Origin: Anaerolineales bacterium
GTDB taxonomy: Bacteria > Chloroflexota > Anaerolineae > Anaerolineales > JABWBV01
Length of the DNA stretch: 64,000 bases
NCBI GenBank assembly: GCA_020634875.1
Contig: JACKAX010000015.1
Span: 1 to 64,000 of the forward strand
Direction: 5' to 3'
A program made the translations under genes and the position numbers. Each line of letters begins with the position of its first letter. Within the stretch, counting starts at the first letter, position 1. The notes under the pieces were generated by a model. The model had not been told where the DNA came from. It did not search any database and was given only the letters and a program-made list of their open reading frames with translations. Of the stretch, positions 25,910 to 33,268 are shown one piece after another.

Positions 25910-25937
25910 TTGCTTCTCATTTGAACGGGAGTATAAT
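25910..25937 (+). promoter_or_regulatory. Sigma70-like promoter upstream of the SulP gene
   Basis: TTGCTT at 25910-25915, a 16-base spacer and TATAAT at 25932-25937. It would give a leader of about 165 bases before the SulP start at 26111. Confidence 0.45.
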
Positions 25938-26110
25938 CGCCGCCCGTTATGATGATCAGGGTCGTTGGGGGAGGACCTTTGCCTGTATCCATTTTTGTTG
26001 ATTTAAATAATCTCATATTTTAAAGTCTCTTAGAGCGCGCCAGTTTGTGCAAAAGCCATATCCCTGGTTTTGTGTGTCTGTGCGTATCTTTCAAGAGCAA
26101 GGATGTGTGT

Positions 26111-27793
26111 ATGGAAACGATGTCTTATTTCCAATTGCTTCGGCGCGAGTTCACCGGGTATTCGGTCGCAAAGTTCCGGCAGGATGTGTTGGCCGGGTTG
26201 ACAGTGGGAGCGGTCGCGCTACCGCTGGCGTTGGCGTTTGGGGTGGCGTCCGGGGCGGATGCGGCGGCGGGGTTGGTGACGGCGATCCTCGCGGGGATCG
26301 TGATCGGGGTGTTGTCCGGGGCACCTTATCAGATTTCTGGGCCGACTGGGGCGATGAGCGCGGTGCTGATCTTGTCCGCGCAAAAGTACGGGTTGGAAGG
26401 CGTTTGGGTCATCGGCGCCCTCGCGGGGGTGCTGATCCTATTGATTGGCGTGTTCCGCCTGGGGCGGTTTATTGCGTATATCCCGGCGCCCGTCATCACC
26501 GGGTTTACATCCGGGATTGCGGTGATCATCTTCGTCGGGCAGATTGACAACTTTTTGGGCGTCAAAACTCCTGGGGCGGAGTCCACCGCGTTGAAAATTC
26601 TCGGCTATTTTCGGGGTGGGTTTTTTCCCGATTGGCGAGTGATGCTGGTGGGAGCATTGGTGGTGCTGACGATGATTTTCTGGCCGCCGAAGTGGGGCAA
26701 ATTCTTGCCGGGTTCGCTCGCAGGCATTATCCTGGCAACGGTCGTGACGGTGCTGACCGGGTGGAATATCCCCGCGATTGGCAGTATTCCGCGCTCGATC
26801 CTCCTCGACGCCCGGTTGACGTTTACCCAAATCCCCTGGCAAAAATTACCCGATTTCTTTGCTCCTGCGGTTTCGATTGCGGCGTTGGGGGCAGTGGAAT
26901 CATTGTTATGCGGTGCGGTCGCGGCGAAAATGACCGGGATTCGTCTGCATGCCAATCAGGAGTTGATTGCGCAGGGGTTGGGCAACCTGCTGATCCCGTT
27001 TTTTGGTGGGGTTCCAGCAACCGCGGCGATTGCGCGGACTTCGGTCGGGATTAAGTCCGGCGGGCAGACGCGGGTGGTTTCGCTGGTCCATTCGGCGCTG
27101 TTGCTGGCCTCGGTGTTGGTGCTGGCCCCGGTCATTGCGCGGGTGCCGCTGGCCACGCTCGCGGGGGTATTGATGGTGACGGCGTACCGGATGAATGAGT
27201 GGGCGGCGATTCGGTTTATGTTTTCCCGCCGGTTCAAAACGGGAATTTTGACGTTTGCGCTAACCCTGGTGGCAACGGTGGCGCTCGACTTGACGCAGGC
27301 GATTTTGATTGGGGTGATGCTTTCGTCGGCGTTGTTTATTAATTCCGTGGCGCGGCTGACGATCACGAAGCAAAAGGTGGACCCGGAGAAAATGCGGGCG
27401 CGGGGTTTCAATATCCGCGGGAATTGTCCGCACGTTGAAGTGGCCTACCTGACCGGGCCGTTGTTCTTTGCGGCGACGGGCAATTTCAACGAGACGTTAG
27501 CCGACCTCTCAGATACGCATGTGCTGATCCTATCGATGCGCGCGGTGCCGTTGATTGACGTGTCGGGCATCGAGGCGTTGGCGGGGCTGTTTGAAAAAAT
27601 GACGCATGAGGGTAAAATCCTGATGCTTTCTGGGGTGCAACCGGGCGTGATGGCGATGCTCAACCGGGCCGGATTGGTGGAACTGCTCGGTGAAAACCGG
27701 ATTTTCTGGAGCAGCGATCAGGCCATTGTCGAAGCGGAAAACCGGACGTGTCCATATTGTGGAATGATCCACGAAGAACACGAAGGTCACTAA
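26111..27793 (+). CDS. SulP-family anion transporter with STAS domain
   Basis: A 560-residue protein from the ATG at 26111, about 22 codons inside the open frame, with AAGGA upstream. Residues about 15-400 form the SulP membrane domain (TVGAVALPLALAFGVASGAD, YQISGPTGAMSAVLI). Residues 435-545 form a cytoplasmic STAS domain (LSMRAVPLIDVSGIEALAGLF). It would carry sulfate, bicarbonate or a dicarboxylate; the substrate is not readable. The last residues CPYCGMIHEEHEGH include a CxxC pair, and the final eight codons lie inside an inverted repeat (27766-27834). Confidence 0.9.
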   Translation: METMSYFQLLRREFTGYSVAKFRQDVLAGLTVGAVALPLALAFGVASGADAAAGLVTAILAGIVIGVLSGAPYQISGPTGAMSAVLILSAQKYGLEGVWVIGALAGVLILLIGVFRLGRFIAYIPAPVITGFTSGIAVIIFVGQIDNFLGVKTPGAESTALKILGYFRGGFFPDWRVMLVGALVVLTMIFWPPKWGKFLPGSLAGIILATVVTVLTGWNIPAIGSIPRSILLDARLTFTQIPWQKLPDFFAPAVSIAALGAVESLLCGAVAAKMTGIRLHANQELIAQGLGNLLIPFFGGVPATAAIARTSVGIKSGGQTRVVSLVHSALLLASVLVLAPVIARVPLATLAGVLMVTAYRMNEWAAIRFMFSRRFKTGILTFALTLVATVALDLTQAILIGVMLSSALFINSVARLTITKQKVDPEKMRARGFNIRGNCPHVEVAYLTGPLFFAATGNFNETLADLSDTHVLILSMRAVPLIDVSGIEALAGLFEKMTHEGKILMLSGVQPGVMAMLNRAGLVELLGENRIFWSSDQAIVEAENRTCPYCGMIHEEHEGH

Positions 27794-27834
27794 GATTTTT
27801 AATTTCTTCGTGTACTTAGTGCCCTTCGTGGATC
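27766..27834. repeat. GATCCACGAAG inverted repeat overlapping the SulP stop
   Basis: Perfect 11-base outer arms GATCCACGAAG (27766-27776) and inverse (27824-27834), with further nested arms (CGAAGGTCACTAAG / CTTAGTGCCCTTCG, one mismatch). The left arm encodes the SulP C-terminus. It may act as a terminator or be a mobile hairpin element. Confidence 0.7.
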
Positions 27835-27851
27835 GAATCAAAGGAGTTTTT

Positions 27852-28232
27852 ATGTACAAGGTAGCTGTAAAACGCGATTTCGTTGCCCAACATTACCTTA
27901 TCGGTGGGGATTGGGGCGCGGAGAATTTTTTGCATTCCCATCACTACGCCGTTGAACTGCAACTCGAAGGCGAAACGCTCGATCAGCATGGGTATCTGGT
28001 GGACATCGTAGACATCGAAAACCATCTCAACGCGCTTGTCGCGTACTATAAAGATCACACCCTCAACGATCTCCCCGAATTCGCCGGACTGAACCCCTCC
28101 ATCGAATACTTCTCCCGCATCCTCGCCGATTCTCTCGCCGCGCGGATTCATGCCCCCAACCTATCTGCCCTGACCATAGTCGTGTGGGAAAATGAGATTG
28201 CGTGGGCGAGTTTTCGGAAAGGGTTGGGGTGA
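27852..28232 (+). CDS. PTPS/QueD-like protein lacking the catalytic cysteine
   Basis: A 126-residue protein of the 6-pyruvoyl-tetrahydropterin synthase / 6-carboxytetrahydropterin synthase family; AAAGGAG precedes the ATG. Likely zinc ligands H14, H28 and H30 (AQHYL...LHSHHY) are present, as are the DHTLND and late VWENEIAWA motifs. The Cys expected a few residues before the HxH motif is missing (GAENFLHSHHY), so the standard reactions are doubtful. It lies in the same run as ribA and the reductase and four bases before a glycosyltransferase start, which suggests a pterin- or pyrimidine-derived substrate. Confidence 0.8.
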   Translation: MYKVAVKRDFVAQHYLIGGDWGAENFLHSHHYAVELQLEGETLDQHGYLVDIVDIENHLNALVAYYKDHTLNDLPEFAGLNPSIEYFSRILADSLAARIHAPNLSALTIVVWENEIAWASFRKGLG

Positions 28233-28235
28233 TGG

Positions 28236-29324
28236 ATGCGCCTTGCCCTCCTCATTTATGGCTCCCTTGACACAATCTCTGGGGGGTATTTGTATGACCG
28301 GAAGCTGGTGGAATATTTGCGGGGACAGGGAGATACGGTGGAGATTATCTCGATCCCCTGGCGGAATTACGCCGCGCATTTGACGGATAACTTTTCCCCC
28401 GCGCTGTACCGTCGCCTGAAAGCCTTCCGCGGCGACATCCTGATCCAAGACGAACTCAACCACCCCTCGCTCTTCCTCCTCAATCGCCGGTTACGCAATA
28501 CGGATTACGCAATCACTTCCATCGTCCACCACCTCCGCGCGAGCGAACAGCACCCCGCGGGGATCATGCCCCTGTACCGGGCGGTGGAACGCGCGTATCT
28601 CTGTACCCTGACCGGGTTCGTGTTCAACAGCCGGACGACGCAACGGGCGGTGGGGGCGTTGATGGGGCAGGAGGTTGCCCGTAGCGTGGTGGCCGTTCCG
28701 GCAGGGGACCGGTTGCCGATCAACTTAGGGGACGCGGACATCCGTCAGCGGGGGATGGGGTTGGGCCCGTTGCGGTTGTTGTTCGTGGGGAATGTTATCC
28801 CGCGGAAGGGCTTGCATACGGTGTTGGCGGCGTTGGCGCGGGTGGTTTTTCCGTGGACGTTGGATGTGGCGGGAGATTTGCGTGTAGCCAGTGATTATGT
28901 GCGAGGGTTGCAGGAGGAAGTGGCGCGGCGCGGATGGGGGCGGCGCGAGGGGGCGCAGCAGGTGAAGTTTTGGGGCGCGGTGACTGATGAGGCGTTGGCG
29001 CGTCTGGCCTCGGGGAGTCAGGTGTTGGTGATGCCATCGAGTTATGAGGGGTATGGGATTGTGTATCTGGAGGGGATGGGGTTTGGGCTGCCTGCGATTG
29101 GCACGACCGCGGGGGCGGCGGGGGAAATTATCACGGATGGGGTGGATGGGTTTCTCATCGCCCCGGAGGATGCGGAAAGTTTGGCGGAGCGGTTGCGGGA
29201 GTTGGATGAAAATCGTGCCCGATTGGTTGCAATGAGCCTCGCGGCCCAGCGACGGTATGCCGCGCATCCAACGTGGGAGGCAAGTATGGCGCAGATACGA
29301 GAGTTTTTGTCGCGTCTTTTGTAG
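28236..29324 (+). CDS. Glycosyltransferase family 4
   Basis: A 362-residue GT-B glycosyltransferase. The N-terminal half has IYGSLDTISGGYLYDRKLV. The C-terminal donor domain has LRLLFVGNVIPRKGLHTVL and the family-4 nucleotide-sugar motif SSYEGYGIVYLEGMGFGLPAIGT, a variant of the usual ExxxxxxxE region. It would transfer a sugar from an NDP- or GDP-sugar to an unknown acceptor. It starts three bases after the stop of the PTPS-like gene, so the two are almost surely co-translated, which hints that the acceptor is the product of the preceding enzymes. Confidence 0.9.
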   Translation: MRLALLIYGSLDTISGGYLYDRKLVEYLRGQGDTVEIISIPWRNYAAHLTDNFSPALYRRLKAFRGDILIQDELNHPSLFLLNRRLRNTDYAITSIVHHLRASEQHPAGIMPLYRAVERAYLCTLTGFVFNSRTTQRAVGALMGQEVARSVVAVPAGDRLPINLGDADIRQRGMGLGPLRLLFVGNVIPRKGLHTVLAALARVVFPWTLDVAGDLRVASDYVRGLQEEVARRGWGRREGAQQVKFWGAVTDEALARLASGSQVLVMPSSYEGYGIVYLEGMGFGLPAIGTTAGAAGEIITDGVDGFLIAPEDAESLAERLRELDENRARLVAMSLAAQRRYAAHPTWEASMAQIREFLSRLL

Positions 29325-29406
29325 GCGAACCGGGTTTTAGCAGTAAATCCAATCTATTGGTATAGACGTATGATTGGGTATATCTTTTTTCTCCGGAGGT
29401 CGTAGC

Positions 29407-29748
29407 ATGAGTTTCTTTGGTTCTCGCAATTCGATTTTAGCCCTTACGGTTGTGACCGCCCTGATCCATTTGGTATTAGGGTTGGGTTCGTTTCCTGATT
29501 TTTTTGGCATCATTTTTCTCTTGAATGCGCTAGGGTTTTTGACTTTGATGTACGCGCTGCTTTGGAAGCCTTCTTTTTTGAAGGGGCAGGAAGGGATGGT
29601 GCGGTGGGTCTTTTTGGGCTTCACGGCGTTGACGTTTGTGTTGTATTTTGTGTTTCAAGGGCCTGATGCCTTTCGAAATGTGATTGGGCTTGTTACCAAA
29701 CTTGATGAAGCCCTGTTGATCGTCTCGCTCTGGCGCTATCAAAGCTGA
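29407..29748 (+). CDS. Small four-helix membrane protein, unknown function
   Basis: A 113-residue protein from the ATG at 29407, which follows TCCGGAGGTCGTAGC. It is almost wholly hydrophobic, with four predicted membrane helices (for example LTVVTALIHLVLGLGSF and WVFLGFTALTFVLYFVF). No family is recognised. A strong terminator follows at 29794, so it ends the plus-strand run that began at 19514. Confidence 0.75.
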   Translation: MSFFGSRNSILALTVVTALIHLVLGLGSFPDFFGIIFLLNALGFLTLMYALLWKPSFLKGQEGMVRWVFLGFTALTFVLYFVFQGPDAFRNVIGLVTKLDEALLIVSLWRYQS

Positions 29749-29793
29749 AGCAGTCCCAGTCTTTTCGTATACATCGCAAAATTCTGAACAAGG

Positions 29794-29822
29794 AAAAGGC
29801 GTGCCACGGCACGCCTTTTTTT
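29794..29822 (+). terminator. Rho-independent terminator
   Basis: GGCGTGCC at 29798-29805 pairs with GGCACGCC at 29808-29815, flanked by A4 and followed by T7. It ends the transcript of the small membrane protein gene. Confidence 0.85.
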
Positions 29823-29884
29823 AGGGGTAAAAGGTTGTAGAACCTTGGGCACAAGTGCAAAAGAGGGAAATGACTGCGCTTAAT

Positions 29885-29941
29885 CTTAAGAAAATTTAAG
29901 AACACTTAAGAGTTGCTAAGAGCTTTCTTATGCGGCTTAAT
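29885..29941 (+). promoter_or_regulatory. 10-bp phased CTTAAG direct-repeat array
   Basis: CTTAAG (29885), TTTAAG (29895), CTTAAG (29905) and GCTAAG (29915) repeat at an exact 10-base step, and CTTAAT occurs at 29936. All lie upstream of a TATAAT at 29958. Same-face direct repeats of this kind are typical binding sites of OmpR/PhoB-type response regulators. The rest of the gap 29823-30187 is an A+T-rich leader. Confidence 0.5.
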
Positions 29942-29957
29942 ATTTTTTTTGTGGGAG

Positions 29958-29963
29958 TATAAT
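29958..29963 (+). promoter_or_regulatory. Putative -10 element of the binding-protein gene
   Basis: A perfect TATAAT following GGGAG, with only a weak -35 (CTTAAT at 29936-29941). It would give a leader of about 218 bases before the binding-protein start at 30188. A 56-codon frame (29984-30154) lies within the leader. Confidence 0.4.
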
Positions 29964-30187
29964 GCTCAAAGGTCGGAAATATTATGAAAACTTCATATTT
30001 TCATGTTAAAAGTTCAAGGAGATTTTTAAAACTATTCAAATATCAGCTTTATTTTTCCCTGCTGTTTGGTTTGAGAATTATGGTAAGCCCCTTCTGGCGG
30101 CCAGCAGCAAGAAATTCTTCGCCAGTTGCACACCGTTATCACCGATTGTTATAGCGCATCTTCTGAAAATTTAAATAAGGAAACCTT

Positions 30188-31525
30188 ATGCGAAAACCCT
30201 TTCCCTTCTTAAAAACGCTTATCTTCATAACACTTTTTACGCTTTTTCTTGCCGCATGCCAATCGGCTCCGGCAACCACCACAACCTCCACATCCGAAGA
30301 ACCCACAGGCGAAACGGTTCAAGGTCCCCCGCAAACCATTACTTTTATGATCACAGGCAGCCCGGAAGAACAGGCAGCCTACGAAACCCTAATCGCTGGA
30401 TTTAAAGAAACCAATTCAAATATAGATGTTGTGCTCAACAACGTTCCCGATGAAGAGTTTGAACGGAAACTTGCTACGATGTTTTCCGCCAGCGCTCCGC
30501 CCGATATTTTTCTGATGAATTTCCGTAATTTGGGGGTGTATGCTTCCCAAGGTGCTTTGTACCCACTCGATACTTTGCTTGATTCCAGCAAAGCGCTCAG
30601 CCGGGGCGATCTATATCCCGCCGCGTTGAAAGCCTTCACCTACAACGGCGCGCTCCAATGTCTGCCCCAAAACCTCAGTAGCCCTGTGATTTACTACAAC
30701 AAAGCCTTGTTTGATGCCGCAGGCATGGCCTACCCGAAAGAAGGCTGGACCTGGGACGATTTTGTCGCTGCTGCCCGTGCTCTGACGAAAGATACCAACG
30801 GCGATGGCACCCCCGACCAATTTGGCTTTGGCACTTCCGTTCAAGCGATGCGACTGGCCCCGTTTGTCTGGCAAAATGGCGGCGACTTCCTCGATGATTA
30901 CGCCAACCCCACCCGCCTGACCCTCGATACCCCCGAAGCCCGTGAAGCCATTGAATGGTTTGTCAACCTACAGGTTGTTGAACATGTGATGCCCGATGCC
31001 GTTTCCGAAGAAGCTGCCAGTAGTTCCAATCGTTTTGTGGCTGGTACATTGGGTATGTTCATGAATAGCCGCGTGGCAGTTCCCACTTTACGCACCATCA
31101 CTGATTTTGAGTGGGACGCCGCCCCCCTGCCTGTGGGGAAACAGCCTGCCTCCGTCTTGCATAGCGACGGGTTCTGTGTCCCGACCGAAGCCGCCAAAGA
31201 CCCGAATCACCTGAACGCGATTTGGACATTCATCGAATACGCCTTTTCAGAAACCGGTCAATCTCTTCTCGCAGCCACCGGGCGCACTGTACCTTCGATG
31301 ATAAAAGTCGCGGAATCGGCAGCTTTCTTGGAAAGTGTCCCCCCGGCCAATAACCAACCCTGGCTGGACGCCGGCGCCCACATGAACGCCTTCCCCATCC
31401 TACCCCAGTGGGGTGCCATTGAAGGGACGATCACCAACGAACTGAAACGTGCCTTTTATGGCAATGCGACCGTGGATGAAGCGATCCAGGCGATGGAAAA
31501 TGGGGCCGCGGAAGCGTTGAAGTAA
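30188..31525 (+). CDS. Sugar ABC transporter binding lipoprotein, family 1, copy 1
   Basis: A 445-residue extracytoplasmic binding protein of the UgpB/MalE class. The signal peptide ends in the lipobox FLAAC (Cys at about residue 24). Typical blocks: AAYETLIAGFKETNSNIDV, PPDIFLMNFR, WTWDDFVAAARALT and a calcium-loop-like DTNGDGTPDQFG. The ligand is probably a sugar or glycerol derivative, not readable from sequence. AAGGAAAC precedes the ATG. No permease or ATPase gene is next to it; the following gene is a paralogue. Confidence 0.9.
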   Translation: MRKPFPFLKTLIFITLFTLFLAACQSAPATTTTSTSEEPTGETVQGPPQTITFMITGSPEEQAAYETLIAGFKETNSNIDVVLNNVPDEEFERKLATMFSASAPPDIFLMNFRNLGVYASQGALYPLDTLLDSSKALSRGDLYPAALKAFTYNGALQCLPQNLSSPVIYYNKALFDAAGMAYPKEGWTWDDFVAAARALTKDTNGDGTPDQFGFGTSVQAMRLAPFVWQNGGDFLDDYANPTRLTLDTPEAREAIEWFVNLQVVEHVMPDAVSEEAASSSNRFVAGTLGMFMNSRVAVPTLRTITDFEWDAAPLPVGKQPASVLHSDGFCVPTEAAKDPNHLNAIWTFIEYAFSETGQSLLAATGRTVPSMIKVAESAAFLESVPPANNQPWLDAGAHMNAFPILPQWGAIEGTITNELKRAFYGNATVDEAIQAMENGAAEALK

Positions 31526-31620
31526 TGCGCCTGCCTCTCTCTCTGTTGGCGTCTATGGGCTAACTCTGGCAACAAGGGTTTAGATGTCAACAGATGAGGG
31601 TCAGGTCTCTAGAAATTGAG

Positions 31621-31643
31621 AGGGCATGGATATTCCATGCCCT
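31621..31643 (+). terminator. Hairpin terminator after the first sugar-binding gene
   Basis: AGGGCATGGA at 31621-31630 and its exact inverse at 31634-31643, followed by TTAATATTTG. It lies 95 bases after the stop codon. Confidence 0.65.
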
Positions 31644-31704
31644 TAATATTTGTCAAAATCTGAATATCTAAGATTTTGACTATAAAAATAGTAACTATTC
31701 AACC

Positions 31705-31776
31705 GTAGACCTGACAGGTTTTTCCAGAGTATTTTGTGAAATTTCATCTCACTTCAAAACCTGTCAGGTCTGCTAC
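31705..31776. repeat. GTAGACCTGACAGGTTTT inverted repeat
   Basis: GTAGACCTGACAGGTTTT at 31705-31722 faces AAAACCTGTCAGGTC...TGCTAC at 31756-31776. It is a hairpin-type dispersed element in the 304-base gap between the two binding-protein genes (31526-31829). With the terminator at 31621 it accounts for the recognisable content of that gap. Confidence 0.65.
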
Positions 31777-31829
31777 GAAAAAAATTTTTATCGGGTAGGG
31801 GCTTTGGCCTGATTGCCTCAAAAGGAGCT

Positions 31830-33191
31830 ATGATGAATAACCAACCAATTCTCTTAAGTTTGAAGCATCGGAGAACAGGACGGGGTGCCGTCTTTGTGCT
31901 GGGACTGGCTTTATTCCTGTTTGCGGGCATGCTCGCGGGTTGTCAGCGCGCTTCTGCACCAACAGAAATATCCTTTAGCGTCTTCGGTGAACCTGCCGAG
32001 ATTCAATCGTATCAGGCTATCGTGGATGCGTTTTCCGAAAAACACCCTGAAATTAAAGTGAACTTTAGTTATGTCCCGGAAGATGCAGAATATCGCCAAC
32101 GGTTGGCGATCCAGTTTTCGGCCGGAAACGCTCCCGATGTGATGTTGATTGATTACCGCCACGTTGCTTCGTATGCGGCTTTGGGCGGCCTCGAACCCGT
32201 CGGCCCATTCCTGGACAAGAGTAGTATGGTAAAAGCCTCTGATTATTACACAGCCCCCATGAAAGCCTTCACATGGGATGGCAGTTTGTGGTGTATTCCG
32301 CAGAACATTTCTAGCCTCGCGGTGTACTACAACAAAGATTTGTTTGACGCCGCCGGAGTGCCTTATCCCACGAATGACTGGACGCAAGAGGACTTTCTGA
32401 GCGCGGCCCGTACCCTTACGATTGACCAAGATGGCGATGGCACCCCCGATCAGTACGGGGTGGGTATCTCGCCGTTGCTGATCCGCGCGGCCCCGTTCAT
32501 TTGGCAAAATGGCGGACAAATGGTAGATGATCCGCAAAATCCTACCCGTTTAACCCTCGATCCGCCGGAGACGAAGGAAGCCCTGCAATGGTTTGTGGAT
32601 TTGCAAGTCAAAGAACACGTTGTTCCAGACCGTGTTGCCGAGCAGGCTTCGAGCAGTGAAAACCGTTTCCTCGCCGGAACCCTGGCGATGTACTTCAATA
32701 GCCGCCGTGGGGTGCCCACCTACCGCACCATCACCTCGTTTGATTGGGATGTGGCTCCCCTCCCCGCAGGCAAAACCTTTGTCACCATTCTTCATAGCGA
32801 TGGTTTCTGCATGTCCAAAAACTCGGCGAACAAAGACGCCGCGTGGACGTTCATCGAATATGCCAACTCCGTGGAAGGACAAACGATTCTGAGCCAGACC
32901 GGACGTGTGGTCCCCTCCCTCATCTCGGTCGCCGAGTCTCCCGCATTTCTCGACCCCAACCATCCCCCAGCCAACAGCCGCATTTGGCTGGATACCGCCG
33001 ACAAAGTTGTTCCCATCTCCATCTTCCCTGGCTGGCCGGGCATCGAAATCGTGACCAACAACGAACTCAGCCGCGCCTTCTACGGCATTGCACCGCTCGA
33101 AAACTCCATCGAGGACGCCCAGCGCGATACGACGGAATATTTCAAAGAAGCGTTTGACTTTTCCAAAGCCCCCGTGGAAGAGGATGAATAA
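31830..33191 (+). CDS. Sugar ABC transporter binding lipoprotein, family 1, copy 2
   Basis: A 453-residue paralogue of the protein at 30188-31525. AAAGGAG precedes two adjacent ATGs (31830 and 31833). The signal peptide ends in the lipobox GMLAGC. Shared blocks include AFTWDGSLWCIPQN, VYYNKDLFDAAGVPYP, DQDGDGTPDQYG, FIWQNGG and ILHSDGFC. The duplication is old, judging from many substitutions. With no permeases nearby, both proteins probably serve a membrane complex encoded elsewhere. Confidence 0.9.
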   Translation: MMNNQPILLSLKHRRTGRGAVFVLGLALFLFAGMLAGCQRASAPTEISFSVFGEPAEIQSYQAIVDAFSEKHPEIKVNFSYVPEDAEYRQRLAIQFSAGNAPDVMLIDYRHVASYAALGGLEPVGPFLDKSSMVKASDYYTAPMKAFTWDGSLWCIPQNISSLAVYYNKDLFDAAGVPYPTNDWTQEDFLSAARTLTIDQDGDGTPDQYGVGISPLLIRAAPFIWQNGGQMVDDPQNPTRLTLDPPETKEALQWFVDLQVKEHVVPDRVAEQASSSENRFLAGTLAMYFNSRRGVPTYRTITSFDWDVAPLPAGKTFVTILHSDGFCMSKNSANKDAAWTFIEYANSVEGQTILSQTGRVVPSLISVAESPAFLDPNHPPANSRIWLDTADKVVPISIFPGWPGIEIVTNNELSRAFYGIAPLENSIEDAQRDTTEYFKEAFDFSKAPVEEDE

Positions 33192-33230
33192 GCCAAAAAT
33201 CGTTTGACGAACTTTCTAAAATCCTGTAAA

Positions 33231-33261
33231 AACAAAAGCGCGTAGCCCACGCGCTTTTGTT
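33231..33261 (+). terminator. Terminator directly before the methyltransferase start
   Basis: AACAAAAGCGCGT at 33231-33243 and its exact inverse at 33249-33261 with loop AGCCC. The right arm supplies the T-rich tract. It ends the binding-protein transcript only seven bases before the next start codon. Confidence 0.75.
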
Positions 33262-33268
33262 TGATCCT

